A program made the position numbers and the translations under genes. The notes beneath the pieces were generated by a model. It saw nothing but the letters and a program-made list of their open reading frames with translations, had not been told where the DNA came from and made no database searches. Positions 10,208 through 21,894 of a stretch of DNA of 64,000 nucleotides are shown piece after piece. The stretch is from Saccopteryx bilineata (lineage: Eukaryota; Chordata; Mammalia; Chiroptera; Emballonuridae), in assembly GCF_036850765.1 (NCBI RefSeq), contig NC_089495.1, positions 24,644,875-24,708,874 on the forward strand. The letters are read 5' to 3'. Position 1 is the stretch's first letter, and every line of letters starts with the position of its first letter.

Positions 10208-10243
10208 TCGCCCCCTGGTGGGTAGAGCATCGCCCCCTGGTGG
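10208..10243 (-). promoter_or_regulatory. Tandem CTCF-core-like motifs inside type B SINE
   Basis: TCGCCCCCTGGTGG occurs at 10208-10221 and 10230-10243, the reverse complement of CCACCAGGGGGCGA, again with starts 22 bp apart. Each unit matches 13 of 14 CTCF core positions. The motifs point left and so face those at 4820-4855. Confidence 0.45.
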
Positions 10244-10344
10244 GCGTGCGGGTGGATCCCTGTCGGGCGCATGCGGGAGTCTGTCTGACTGTCTCTCCCC
10301 GTTTCCAACTTCAGAGAAATAAATTAAAAAAAAATTATGTTTTT

Positions 10345-10744
10345 TTTTCTTTCTGGATACATGTCTAGGCTATATTTGCAACTTCTCTTAGGTGTGGCCA
10401 TGTAACTGAGTTCTTACCAATAGAACAGGAGAAGATCTGACTATACCACCTCCAGGCATGGCCTTTGAAAACCTCTTTTGATGTGTCTCCAAGCCCTTTC
10501 CCTTCCAGCTAACTGAAATGAAAATGACACCCAAGATAACTGGAAGCCCTATGTCAAGAATGACTGAGGCTTGCTCAGTCTGAGTTCCTGAATGACTATG
10601 TGGAGAAGAGATACCACAAAACCTGTTTTCACACCTACTACTGTTATGAGTAAAAATCAAACTCTTCTTGTGTTTGATACATTTTAAGGTGTTTGATCTG
10701 TTTGTTTAAATGCTTTGCCTACTGTAAATAATACAATTTGTTAG
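10345..10744. other. No feature recognised
   Basis: This is unique-looking sequence after the SINE. A 90-codon minus-strand frame (10388-10660) resembles no family I know. Confidence 0.45.
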
Positions 10745-10885
10745 CATGATATTATGAAATAAATTGACAAGCTGGATTAAAATCCTAGACTTGACATTTA
10801 CTTAAATTCTCTGAGCCTCAGTTTTCTCAGTTTAAATTAATATCCAATCATAGAGGTGTTGTAAGAAATAAATTGCTCTCTCTAA
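10745..10885 (+). mobile_element. MIR SINE fragment
   Basis: 'TAAAATCCTAGACTTGACAT', 'AAATTCTCTGAGCCTCAGTT' and 'AATCATAGAGGTGTTGTAAG' follow the order of the MIR central and 3' region. It is old and diverged. Confidence 0.65.
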
Positions 10886-13215
10886 AATTGCTATTGCTTG
10901 TTATTAATTTTATTCCTGTGATCTGGAATTTATACTTTTAATTGTCCCACTATTTAAAATATACTGTACATGCCTTAGTATTATGAAAATATTTTTAAAT
11001 AAACGTGTCCTCGTTATCTTAAGGCTTCTTCTACATTAACTTTAGGGAACTTTCAGATTGACATTTCATGCCATTAAATCAAGCAGATACCAGCAAAATG
11101 AGAGAAAAGCAGTTTGGGAATCATTTGATAAATTTGATAAAAATGAGTTTTCAACCACTATGAGCTTGTCCCCTCCCAGAGACTTAGATTCAGTATCAGT
11201 AATTTAAAATTCTAAAAGTTTAAGAAACCTCTTTGCACAGTAATGATTTTCCTTCTCTCTCCAAACAGATTTTCATAGTGTTGACCTTAAACAAATAGCC
11301 ATTTATTTCTCCAAGAAGTTTGGGTTTATTCAGGAACAACAAAGAATTGCAATTTAGGACATGTGGTCTTATGACAAACCACAAACAAATTCCAGGACAT
11401 GAAGGAGAGAAAGTCTTTTATAGAGAAGAGGAAATGGGGAGAGCTGTTATAATGCAGGGTTCTTCTTGTTGGCCTCCATGATCTACATAGTACATGAGAG
11501 CACCTCTCTTCAGGCCTTTCAACTTTACTATAATCAAAGTTTCTGTTTCTTAATTTCTACAATATAGAGCACTTGTACTCATTACTGCTCATCTGCAATC
11601 TCCTTTTTTTCTACATACTGAACAGTAGTGACAAACATTTTGAATTTTAGAAAGATTTGTTTTTTCTTATTGCAATACTAAATTGCATCTCATTCTTCCA
11701 ACAGGCCTGTGGATTTGGGGTAGTTCGTGAAGGAAGAAGTTGCCCCATTTGCTATATCACGAGGATATGGGAAAAACATTAGTTAACACTGCCTATCCAA
11801 GAACATGATGGTCACAGAGTGGGCAAACTGAGGCTGATTTTGTGGGGAGATAAAATATTGTAGGTTATCTGATTGTCTCGAGCACAATGTGCCTTTGAAC
11901 ATATCCTTCATGTGAAGTATACAAGGGGGGATTTCTATTTGGGGGCACAGTCACTTCACCTGTAGGGATTTCACTTACTTTAGAACTAAAATTTCTGGTC
12001 CACTGCTTCTCACCCCATTTATATCATAGGAGGAATGCAGTGGTTATAAATTGCACTAATTAGGTATGTCTTGACTTAATCTCTTATTGTGTAAAAATAT
12101 GCAAGGCATATTATTACCTGCACAGTCTTTCTAATAGGTAATAGACGAAATTATTAGAAAACAAAAAGTAACATTGTGTTTGATATTCAAGTTTTGTATT
12201 CCCATTCAATGTAGTATCTATAGGAAATCAATGCAGTTTTAACTCAACTCAATGTCAACCAACAATGTCACATGAAAAACTTGGGGCTTAAGGGATGATT
12301 TATTCTTGAACACTCCTTTGGTAATCTGTGTGGATGGCTATTTAATGGGGTAGTTTTTTTCTTTGTTTTTTATCTAACTTTTGTAAGGTAAACCGCAAAA
12401 CATCGGTTTACTGGAGTGTTCCAGTTAATGTTGTGTTTTATTGAGTGTCACTCTAATTCCCTATTTCTTTTAATGTTTGTAGTGGAAAATCATTCTAAAC
12501 AGCACTGAACTACTTTTCTGCTTTATTAAGAAAACTATTGTGTTAAATTTCATTCTTCATGACTGAAAAATGTGGAGCATTGTTAGGTTTGTTTGTTTTA
12601 CATTTTTTGTACATAAACTATTTTCTGGGACTATAATAAAAACTATGAATAATATCAGAAATTATTAAGAAAGAGAGAGAGAAACACACAGATACATAAT
12701 TTTGCACACAATTTATAGATCTCTGCAGTCTATATTTGAGCCCCTGGCAATATACCCCAGGTTAAAAATCCCTTTCATAAATGGTTTTGTCATTATTATT
12801 CTAAACATTTGTTTTAATTGAAATAAAAATATAGATAGAGAAAAGGAAATTTGACAAAATATTCACTCAGAAAAATACAGTACATTAAAACCATGAATAA
12901 TACATTCCAGGGAAGATACTTCTTAATTATTTTGTTATTGGAATCAGTTTAATTGATTTTCTGTTTTCTTTTAACAGCAGAATAGCAAAGAGTAAGTCTG
13001 ATTAACCAAGGGTTTAGTGGAGTTGATGCTAAATAGGTGAGATGTATTTAAAGAGTATCCCTTGAAATCAGCATGTGGAAATAAATTTCAGAAGTTTTTT
13101 CAGAATTTCTCAAAAGCTAATATAAATATTTATAATTAACAAAAAAACAAAGAAAACAACCCCCAAAACACCGTACATCAGGTGTCTTTTATTTTTAGCA
13201 TGTTCTCTGCTCTTT
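10886..13215. other. No gene; AT-rich, possible ancient LTR-like block at 11270-12010
   Basis: No coding frame of note lies here. The 11270-12010 block has a texture (long mixed-composition block with 'GGGTTTATTCAGGAACAACA') that could be an ancient retroelement fragment, but I cannot assign a family. The rest is AT-rich. A SINE-like CT/GA tract near 12668-12690 is too decayed to call. Confidence 0.3.
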
Positions 13216-13224
13216 TAGTCTGTG

Positions 13225-13400
13225 CTATGGGTTCTCAATAGGAGGGGTCTGCTCCCAGAAAAGGGGCTTTGGAAATTTGTGGGGACATTTTTCATTATCA
13301 CAATGTCAGGCAGCACTGTGATAACTATTTAGATACCAGTGCTAGGATTGCCAAGAAGGCTTTTACTTTTTATTTTTCCAGTTTTGCATCCCTCATGACT
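13225..13400 (+). mobile_element. MER20-like hAT-Charlie fragment
   Basis: 'GGGTTCTCAATAGGAGGGGT', 'GGGGACATTTTTCATTATCA' and 'GATACCAGTGCTAGGATTGC' resemble the MER20 pattern (ttctcaa..., ggagacatttttggttgtca, agtgccaggatgc). The termini are lost. This is an ancient eutherian DNA transposon relic. Confidence 0.5.
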
Positions 13401-14690
13401 TTGTAATTTCCCCTGGAGGTGAAATTACTATTTATAATGATTGTGCTAGATTGCATCTTCATTTTACCAATAAACACAAGTAATATTTTTCTAAAATAAT
13501 TTTTAGTGTATTCTGAATTTTTAAAGATGGTATGAGGCTGCCATATAGGCTAAGGTAAGATTGTCTTTTGATTTGGTTAGGAACTTTGCTAGAGGTTGGT
13601 TCCCATTATGGAAAATCATGCCAAGGACAGTGATGCTGTTCATGGTACTCCGGTCACCATGAGAACACATCTGTATCAATGTACATTTATAACCATCAAA
13701 TTCACAGTGATTCCCTGTACAGGTATCATCAGCTTTTCATTACTTCACTATGTCTTCTAATATAGTCATCCCCAAACATTCATATGTTATCATTATTTAT
13801 TGTAACTTTATTCTATTCTATTCCAGCCTGCTATTTATTCTATAGATTACAGTTTATCAAATAAGTGAAAATTTCTTACGAAAAATGCTGGGAAGCAAAG
13901 TTTTATCTCTCCGGTCTTTATACTTGCTAAAGAAAATTCCCTGGCAGTAAGTCTGGATTTTTATGGTGATTCAGAGCCGTGCTGTTGCACTGTTAAAAGG
14001 GCAAGTGAATTACTACCTTCTTAGAGCTGAGCACACAGGGAAGTTTGACTAATGACTGGTAAAATAAAATAGTGGAAATTTATTTCTTTTGTTCTATGCA
14101 ATCAGCTACAAAACATCTTTAAACTAAAGAAATGAAATAATTTATGAACAGAAGTTAGGGCATTTAAATGCAGTTTTTCTCTTTTGCCCTCATTGCAGAA
14201 ACTCTCCATAATGCAAGCTTGAATATAATGAAATTTTGCATAAATGACATGTGGCAACCTAGTTCAGTGTAAGCTAGGGAACGTGGTAATACTTTAACTT
14301 CAAAGCTCTTGCATTTCATTCCTTCATTACTTTTCTTCCTTTCAAAGCATTCTTTAGCCATGCACTGAGTTTGAACAATGACAAACCAAATTCCCAGAGC
14401 CAAAAATAATGTTTCAATATTTCCATCTAATTAATTGGTGCTTTCTGATGAGCATCCAGTCTACTCAGTGTTCTCATAGAACATTCTCAAAGCCTGACAC
14501 TAGGGTGAAGTCTGAGTTTGTGGAAACCTCCACTGATACCTTCTTTGGCCCTCAACCCTATCCTGCTGTCCTGGGTCATTTACTGTATCTATAATGTGAA
14601 TTTGTACCACTCCTTTCAAGTTGTATTATAATTGTTTCATTCTAGTAAGCTCTGCTAGCCTTTCTTCCGTGTTTCAAAGGCAGCAATAAT
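13401..14690. other. No feature recognised
   Basis: This is AT-rich unique sequence. Short frames (79 codons minus at 14164-14403, 61 codons plus at 14409-14594) have no recognisable domain. Confidence 0.45.
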
Positions 14691-14694
14691 TATC

Positions 14695-14935
14695 ACCCCA
14701 GTGATGAGTAGTTAATATGTTTTAGATGCCCCAATGTGCCAGAACCAGCTAAAGGTGTTTTTACCTGCATTGTCTCATTTAATTAACTTAACACCTATGT
14801 GATAGGCTCTATAATATCCACATTGTACAGATTAGAAAATGACATTCAAAGAAATTTATAGTCGTCATTATTTGGCAAAGGTTACACAATGGGTTTATTT
14901 AATTCCAAAACCCTCTTCATTATCATGCTTTCCTG
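14695..14935 (+). mobile_element. MIR SINE
   Basis: MIR blocks in order: 'CCAATGTGCCAGAACCAGCT', 'TTACCTGCATTGTCTCATTT', 'CACCTATGTGATAGGCTCTA', 'ATTGTACAGATTAGAAAATG' and 'GGCAAAGGTTACACAATGGG'. Most of the core and 3' half is present. Confidence 0.85.
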
Positions 14936-15059
14936 GGTTTTATCTTTGAAGACTTAGATTGCTCTTAGCTTTCCATGATGTGTTCCTGCCTCAATTCTCA
15001 GTTGTTTTTTGAATCATTTCTGCATTTATTGACAGATTATACATAGGTCATAAAAAATC

Positions 15060-15705
15060 ATCCAATCTAGCTTCTATCCAGAGTTGAAATCACTCCCCTA
15101 CTCAAAATCTAAAAAAGTCTAGTATGACAAATCAAATCCAAATTCCTTAATTTGACATTAGACGACTATCACAATCTAATTCAATCTATCTTCTCCACTT
15201 CAACTGACTTTGTTTACCTTTTTGTTGATTCTCTGTTGTTTCCTGGATGGAATGCTCTTCTTATCTGGTTCCCCCACTCTTTCATGCTGTCTATGCTCAG
15301 TTAGTCTAGCCCCATGCCCTTTCATCAGAGGGAACTCTTTTTCATGACCATTGATCTCTCTTTTCTCCTCATCAGTGATGTCAGCCCCTTGAGATTTAAT
15401 TTTATTATGCCTTAGTTTCCAAATTTCCTTCAAAAATGTAGTCACAATAAGGTTGCTGGGGCCTGTGAATATTTTGTGGCTTATTAAGGGATTCTCTTTC
15501 TTTGGCATACTAGGCTTTCATTTTGTTAGGAAGTCTCAACAGTAGAGCTTCCACTGTTTTCTAGACATACCTCTTTATTCTTTACATGCCTGTCTCTACT
15601 GGCTGGTAAACTCCAAGGTAGCGGTCATATCTTGTTTATCTTTGTATCTTTCCAGAACTAGAACTTGTAGGTACCCTGTAACTGTTTGTTGAATGAATGA
15701 AGAAA
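15060..15705 (+). mobile_element. L2 LINE 3' fragment
   Basis: The sequence tracks L2: 'AAATCCAAATTCCTTAATTT', then 'TGGATGGAATGCTCTTCTTA' and finally 'CTGTTTGTTGAATGAATGAA' at the terminus. It is non-coding and diverged. A 102-codon minus-strand frame within it (15200-15508) is a shadow. Confidence 0.75.
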
Positions 15706-17815
15706 ATGCTGGAAAAACACCTTATCTTAGCTGTCGCACTCAAAGAAGAGGATGCCTGAATATTCGAGGGCAGGGATTATAGAGTTTGGCACATTTATTC
15801 TGGATCTTGCAAGAGATAAAAGCTATGTTAGTATTCACCCTGTTCAGATGAAATGACAGAGTGTATAGCCACTTGATCTGCCTTAAAATACTATTAGGCA
15901 ACAATAATGCTTTGACTTCAAGGGCTGGAAAACAAACAATATATAATGTCCAATTGCTCATGCTAGGGGCAGAGAGGGCAGATTTAAGGAAGAAGAATAT
16001 AATGAGATGAAATTTGGCCAAGACACAAGGTTAATGTCTCCTCACCTCTCAGAGAGTACGGAAAGATTGTTCATCATCACAGCTGTTGGAATTTAGAGCT
16101 TATTTCTTTTCATCCATTGACAATGCCTTCCACAGAAGGCCATTTCCCAGGGCTACCCTAATCAGCCATTGTGTCCTGTAAAGGAGAGATTCACCCTGGC
16201 TGTCTCTGTCCAAGTGGTGACTTAAGCCCATTGGAAGTCCTTCATTAATGCAAACGACAACCCAGCCCATGGTGGCACTGATTCCTGACACTGAAGACTT
16301 GGAGAAGGATCCTGATTTTCCATCATGCTAATTGCTGTTTTCAGCAAGAAGTTTACCTCTTCAGTTTGCTCCCTGCCAAGTACAAATCAGTGTATTTCCA
16401 ACATCCCGGTGTTTTAACTATGCATTGCCGGCCTACACTGCTTCTCTTCAATTAACAAGCATCTGTAAAAGTGCTTTGCAACTGACATGGGAAGAAAATC
16501 TCTAAGGAAGGGATGGACTACATCCCACATCTCTAAATCCTCACCAGACATCTTCTGTTAAGTCACCAAGGAGACATGTGCAGATGGGACACTTCAGATA
16601 AATGAATACTCTGTGACTAATTGGTTTTGGTCCCAAACAGATATGTAGATTCTTATCCCAGGGAGAAAGGAAGGGCCATATATGATCAATTTAGGATTTC
16701 TGGACTTAGTTAAATCCTAGAATGTAGGACAACTGGGTAGCTTGTTCCTTTAGACCCTTATTTCTAGGCCTTGGGGTTTAACCCTTCAGCTACAACAAGA
16801 AACATATAATCAAAAGGCTTAGGCATTTTTTAACCTAATTTGAGCTTTCCATATCTTCCCTTAATGTGACCACAGCACTGAGGCACTAGGCCTTCAAAGG
16901 GACATTCCAAGAGAGGAGTGACTACAGCCCTTTGGCACTATACCACAAACCTGAAGAGAAGAGAAAATACTGGTAACAGCAAGTTCATCAAAAGCAAGAC
17001 AAGACATAGCAATACTTCTTTCTTTCTCCTTGCCCCCTACATAGATTGTGGGTCCTTAATCCATTTTTGAGCTCCTGTCTTTTAGGTGGAATGTGTGCGT
17101 ATGTGTGTGTGTTTGCACATGTGCATAAGTGTGTGCACATATTTACAAATTCACAAACATGAGCTCTTGGGCTTTCTTGCAAGTCTGAGTGTGTTTTCAA
17201 TGAGTCTTTGTCAGGAAAGAAGGCTTCTGTAGCTCTACATCTTCCCCCAAGTGAACAAGTAGCTAAATATGGAAAAGAAACTGATTAGGATGGCAGTAAT
17301 GACACACCATGTCTTTTGCTTTTCTCTGCTTAGTAACTACTAAGAGTTAAAATAACTATCTAGAGTTAGTAACCATTTAGCGTTAAAGATGCCATTAATG
17401 GTTTAAGAACATTCCTTCTCCCTTTCCCTTCTCCTCCCCCAGCAGTTTTAGATGGCTCATCTAATAAAGTACATATATTTTGCAGTAATATAGTCAGGGG
17501 TAATGACATAATTACTCTTTTTCTGCAATCCCTGCCCTGGATGTTTAGGCATCCTCTTCCTTGAGTGCAACAGCTAAGATGAAGTGTTCTTCTCCACTTG
17601 GTGGAGCTGTGCACATATGTGCTTGAAGGGGAATGGAAGAGGGTCCTGCTGGGGGCTCTGTCCCAGCTGTTTGGGATTGAGGGATCTTTCCAGTGCATCA
17701 TCCTGGCTTTATGCGGGGATGCCTTCCCCATGATGGCAGTAAATTAATCAGCGGGCATTGCACATACCTATGGGATGGAGAGTGCACATGGCAAGGGGAA
17801 GGCACATTTGCAGTC
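15706..17815. other. No gene; unique sequence including a possible conserved block at 16320-16500
   Basis: I see no repeat family or exon. Block 16320-16500 ('CATGCTAATTGCTGTTTTCA', 'TTTAACTATGCATTGCCGGC') is repeat-free and octamer/homeodomain-like. A TG-rich stretch lies at 17090-17140. Frames up to 121 codons (17366-17731, minus) have no recognisable domain. Confidence 0.35.
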
Positions 17816-17817
17816 CC

Positions 17818-17965
17818 AGTTTCATTGTCAACCAGCTGTGTGATTGTGGACAAATTGCTTTATTTTGCTGTGCCAGAGTTCTTGACTAGGAGAGTGGGGA
17901 GTAATCTCTCTTCTACTTATCTCTGGTTTGGTGGAAGCCTGACTTAAAATTAAATGCGAAAATGC
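17818..17965 (+). mobile_element. MIR SINE fragment
   Basis: 'AACCAGCTGTGTGATTGTGG' followed by 'ACAAATTGCTTTATTTTGCT' matches the MIR core (agctgtgtgaccttgggcaagt). It is short and diverged. Confidence 0.6.
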
Positions 17966-18054
17966 TTTGGGAAGTGAAACAATGGGTAAATACAAATCAG
18001 AACGCTTATTTAATTCTATCAGTTTTCCCCAATATGTAGGCTGTGTTTAGCTTC

Positions 18055-18510
18055 TCTTATTTTCCAATCCGTTCTTCACACCACAGCCATAATGATCTTT
18101 GTCTATGTATATATGATCATAACCATGCTTTTACTAAAACCCTAAATATCTCTTCCCTCCCATAGAATTAAAGTCACAACTCCTTAAGTGGCTTACAAAG
18201 TCCTTCACAATAGGCCCTTTCCACCTCTGGCCAGTGGCATCTCTCTCCTGATACACTAAGAATACGCCGATCCTTGAAGCCTTCTCTCTTGCTCTTCAGA
18301 TGTTGACCATGTGGTTGTCTTGGTCTGGAACCAGCTTCCTACTGTCACTCTCTAGGCTAACTTCCATTTTTCATTTCAGATTTCAGCACAGAGTCACTTT
18401 CGGTGGGAAAGCTTCCATGGTCCTCCCACAACACTCTGTCCGGGCTCCAGATGTTTTTATCCAATTGTTTTTCCTGCACAACACACAGTCAACATCTGTA
18501 TAATTCAATT
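18055..18510 (+). mobile_element. L2 LINE 3' fragment
   Basis: L2 landmarks in order: 'CACAGCCATAATGATCTTTG', 'AAAACCCTAAATATCTCTTC', 'CTCCTTAAGTGGCTTACAAA' and 'GGCCCTTTCCACCTCTGGCC'. This is a sense-strand, non-coding relic. Confidence 0.75.
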
Positions 18511-18595
18511 TGTAAAACCTTGGCAGCTAGCATACTCTCAAGTTCATAAAAACTCCTCAAGAGGTATTTGTTGAATGACCAATTAAAAGGTACAC

Positions 18596-18998
18596 TCGTT
18601 TCTGAGGACTGTATAACAAGGCACCACAAACTGGGTGCTTTAAAACATCAGAAATATATGTTCTCGTAGTTCTGGAAGCTGGAAGTCTGAAATCAAGGTG
18701 TCAGCAGGGCTGTGCTCCCGCTGAGACTCTGGGGAGAATCTTTCTGTGCCTCTCCCTGGTTTCTGGTGGTGGCCATCAGTCCTTGGCATTCCTCAGTTTG
18801 CAGCTGTATCACTCTGATCTCTGCCTCTGTCACCTTCTCTTTGTGTGTCCCTGTCTTTACATGGTAGTTTCCTCTTCCAATAAGGACACCAATCCTACTG
18901 GATTAGAGCCCACCCTAATGACTTCATCTAAACTTGATTACATCTTTAAAGACCCTATTTTCCCAGAAGGTCACATTCACAGGTACCATTAAACCCAT
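18596..18998 (-). mobile_element. MaLR (MLT1-like) solitary LTR, antisense
   Basis: Read from the left the order is 'GGACTGTATAACAAGGCACC', 'GTTCTGGAAGCTGGAAGTCT', 'GTGGCCATCAGTCCTTGGCA', 'GATTACATCTTTAAAGACCC' and 'GGTCACATTCACAGGTACCA'. This is the reverse complement of an MLT1-type LTR of the non-coding mammalian apparent LTR retrotransposons (ERVL-MaLR). No internal region or coding sequence is attached. Confidence 0.8.
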
Positions 18999-19137
18999 AA
19001 CAGATTGGTAGACCAATTAATTAGTCACTGATATAAGCTATGAATAAATAACTTGCTTTGTTTATTCTAGAAAAGATACCAAGATCTAATCAGTGTACTT
19101 TCTTAAATAATCTATATTTATAATAAATATGTGTGAT

Positions 19138-19185
19138 TTTATGTGTGTGTATATATATACATACATAATATATATATGCATTAAT
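19138..19185. repeat. TG/TA microsatellite
   Basis: An imperfect TGTG/TATA dinucleotide tract, bounded by AT-rich sequence. Confidence 0.75.
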
Positions 19186-19199
19186 TATTTTATATTGTG

Positions 19200-21885
19200 C
19201 AAAAACCCCAAAGGCTAATTATTACAAGTAAGAAATATTGTGTGATTTATCTTACGCACTTCAGAGACATCTGAATTTTTCATATGTAAATTTTTGGATG
19301 ATAAGAAATGGTTGCTTTGCCAACTTTCAAAATACTAAATTATGATAATTTATCACCTACTATGTAAATTCTGTGCTTCTGTCATTTAAACATCTAAGAA
19401 CTCTGAGTTTAATAGTAGTTTTAGTAGTAAAAAGCAATTTAATGTTATCTTTTATTTAGATTTTGCGATATTGGGGTCAGAAGGTGGCTACTACTACCAC
19501 TCAAAAAAGCCCACATTTGCTACTAAAGCAATTCCCCCCAATAACTCAAAAGTGAATGATCTTTCAGTTTGACTTGAGCTTGAATCCATAATGTAGACTA
19601 ACTTTGCTGAAATAGACATTTTAGAGAAGGTGGGTGCCAATCTCAGACAAAGGGGACTGACTATAGGTGAGTAACTGAGTAAGTCACTTTTTCAAATCCC
19701 ATCCATTTGGGTTGTCTTACTTAAGTTCAGAATAACTTAGCCAAGTACCAGCCTCATCCCTTCCCAACTTTTCCTAAACATTTGTGACCAAAGTACTCTC
19801 TCAGTGTTGGGGGTGGAAAAAGGTTTGGGGAGAAAGAAGGGCAGGTTGAGGAGGATAGGCTGCAGGTCACTGCATTGCTTCCAGGAAGAGTGGCCGTTGC
19901 ACTGCCAGATTAAACATCTAACTGGATCCTTCTAACATCGGTTTAGTATCTTGGGTGTACCTATGTTTGCAAACACATAACCATATGACAAATGGCAGAC
20001 TTGCTGAAATAATCTATAACACAAAGGAAGATCAATTTGCCAATGAACTAAATTTTATGTAAGTTACTAACCATGCCTTTAATTTCCAGATAGAGTTGTT
20101 ATCAAAAATTTTTGTCTTGAAACTGTTAGTACCTACAGGTGTATTTGCCTTGAGTGGTTTTCTCATGATAAAATATTAGTATCTAGGAAAATCAAACATA
20201 CTTATGAAAATGCACTTACGCTTTCTTTTCAAAGTCTATACGTGCGGAGTAAATATAAAAATCCTTAAACAACTAGAAATTGGGGATCAGTAGAAGTATA
20301 CTGCATTATTGTCTATGCATGTTCTGTTCAGGCAGATGAACCCATTCCTTCACTCTTCTGTGAACTGTAAGGTGATACAGGGCAGCGAGTTGCATTTTCA
20401 GTTCCATGTTGAGTTAAGTGTCCTTAAAGTCCAAAGCCCAGTGAGCACTCAAGGGTGATGAAAACAGCTTTTAAAAATATCTGCTGTTTTACTGAACATC
20501 TTCCTCTAATTACATTAATTTTCATGTTGATGTTTGTGCAACATGATGTTTAGCCTATGGCTAATTACATTTTATTTCTTCTATGGCTAGGAACACTAAT
20601 ATGTGAAAGGCACATACGATCTCCAAGAGAAAGGCATGAAAGTAAATGAAAGGTTTGTGCCATTTTTTGTATTAATACTATTATCGTCTTATTATTACTA
20701 TTATTATCACTATTATCGTCTTATTTCCATGGTTATTGGAAGATTGAATTTAAAGTTTAGGAAGTACATAACAAGCATCCTGAGATAGGAATACCGTACA
20801 ATGATAATGATTTCCTTCCTTGTCCATGGTTACTGAGGTTGTCACGGATCTAGAACTGTGAGCTAAACGGTTGTGTGCAGCCATCTTATTAAAAGAGCTT
20901 CTGAATTTTTTTTTCCCCAGAATGGAAAAAAAACACACACAAAGAAACCCAAATAACTATTAAAGAGCACTGAAAGGGAGATTTTAAAAGGCATGCTTTT
21001 AGAATAATCAAGTTCACATTGAATGATAAATAAGATTCAAATTAAAATCTCCTTTTGTGCTAATTATCTAGATGTTTCTGCTAATTGGCCTTTAGCCATT
21101 TTCTCTTGTCCTGGCCAGTCAAAGACTGCAATCTCATTTTTGAGAAGAAATGAAAATAAGAAAAGAGAAAAGTAAAGGGCTATTATGACGGACTTATTAT
21201 ATACTGCGTGTATAAGAAAACAATCTTTTGAAGTAGAGACTGTGATTCCGACTGCAGGGTCAGAAAACATTTCAGATTAAGGGTCTGACTTTCCAGTGGT
21301 ATTCAACTATTGAAATAGGCAGGATTTTAATACAGCATTTGAGCTGTCTGATTCCTAAGGCTGAGTTCTTTTCCATTTATCATGTTAATTACCGAAAAGG
21401 TGTGAGATTGACATGTGAAAGTTATATCTTTATGTAAGTGCAAATGAAACAAGATAGAGACTAGAATGTTCTCTAGTCCTGGCCAAAGAGACAGGAAACA
21501 CACAGAGGCAAATCTATTCTGGCCTTGTAATTTTAAAATAACAAAAACATTTACAATTGCTTGTTTTCTCTTATTCACTAAGTTCTGTCCTAGTTCTCTG
21601 GCTAAGAGCTGTGCAGAAATGGCTCTTTGTGATAAATGATTGTGTGTGTGTGTGAATAGATGCAGGGACACATCTGAGATAATGGAGTGTTTACTGTTTT
21701 GCAGTTAGCACAATAGGCTGTCTTTCTGAGTGTAATATTCAAATCTATGCACCAGTGCTCTTTCAAATAGAAAATTTGCTTCCTATTTTCACTTAAAACT
21801 ATCTTTTAGTTTAATTAACAGGAATGCAGTTTAATCATCCGTCTCTTTTAGCTAAGGGCGTTTTCCAGGCTTATAATACTGTCAG
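19200..21885. other. No gene or confident repeat
   Basis: This is AT-rich unique sequence. Tri-nucleotide-like ATT/ATC runs lie at 20680-20720. The longest frame (114 codons, minus, 21327-21671) has no recognisable domain. Confidence 0.45.
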
Positions 21886-21894
21886 AGTCTAGGG

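Larger units (their letters stand above)
9940..10332 (+). mobile_element. tRNA-derived SINE, type B, sense, full length
   Basis: The tRNA-like head is 'GCCCTGGCCGGTTGGCTCAG', with intact A and B boxes. The body contains 'CTCCATTGGAGCAAAGATGG', two GCATCGCCCCCTGGTGGG units and 'GTCTGTCTGACTGTCTCTCC', and ends in an A-rich tail. The flanks AAATTATGTTCTTTTTTT (from 9921) and AAATTATGTTTTTTTTT (from 10333) are the target duplication. Frames of 76-120 codons on both strands inside it are SINE read-through. Confidence 0.94.

Noticed and set aside
17366..17731. 121-codon minus-strand frame
   Set aside because: No domain, no splice context and ordinary composition; consistent with chance.
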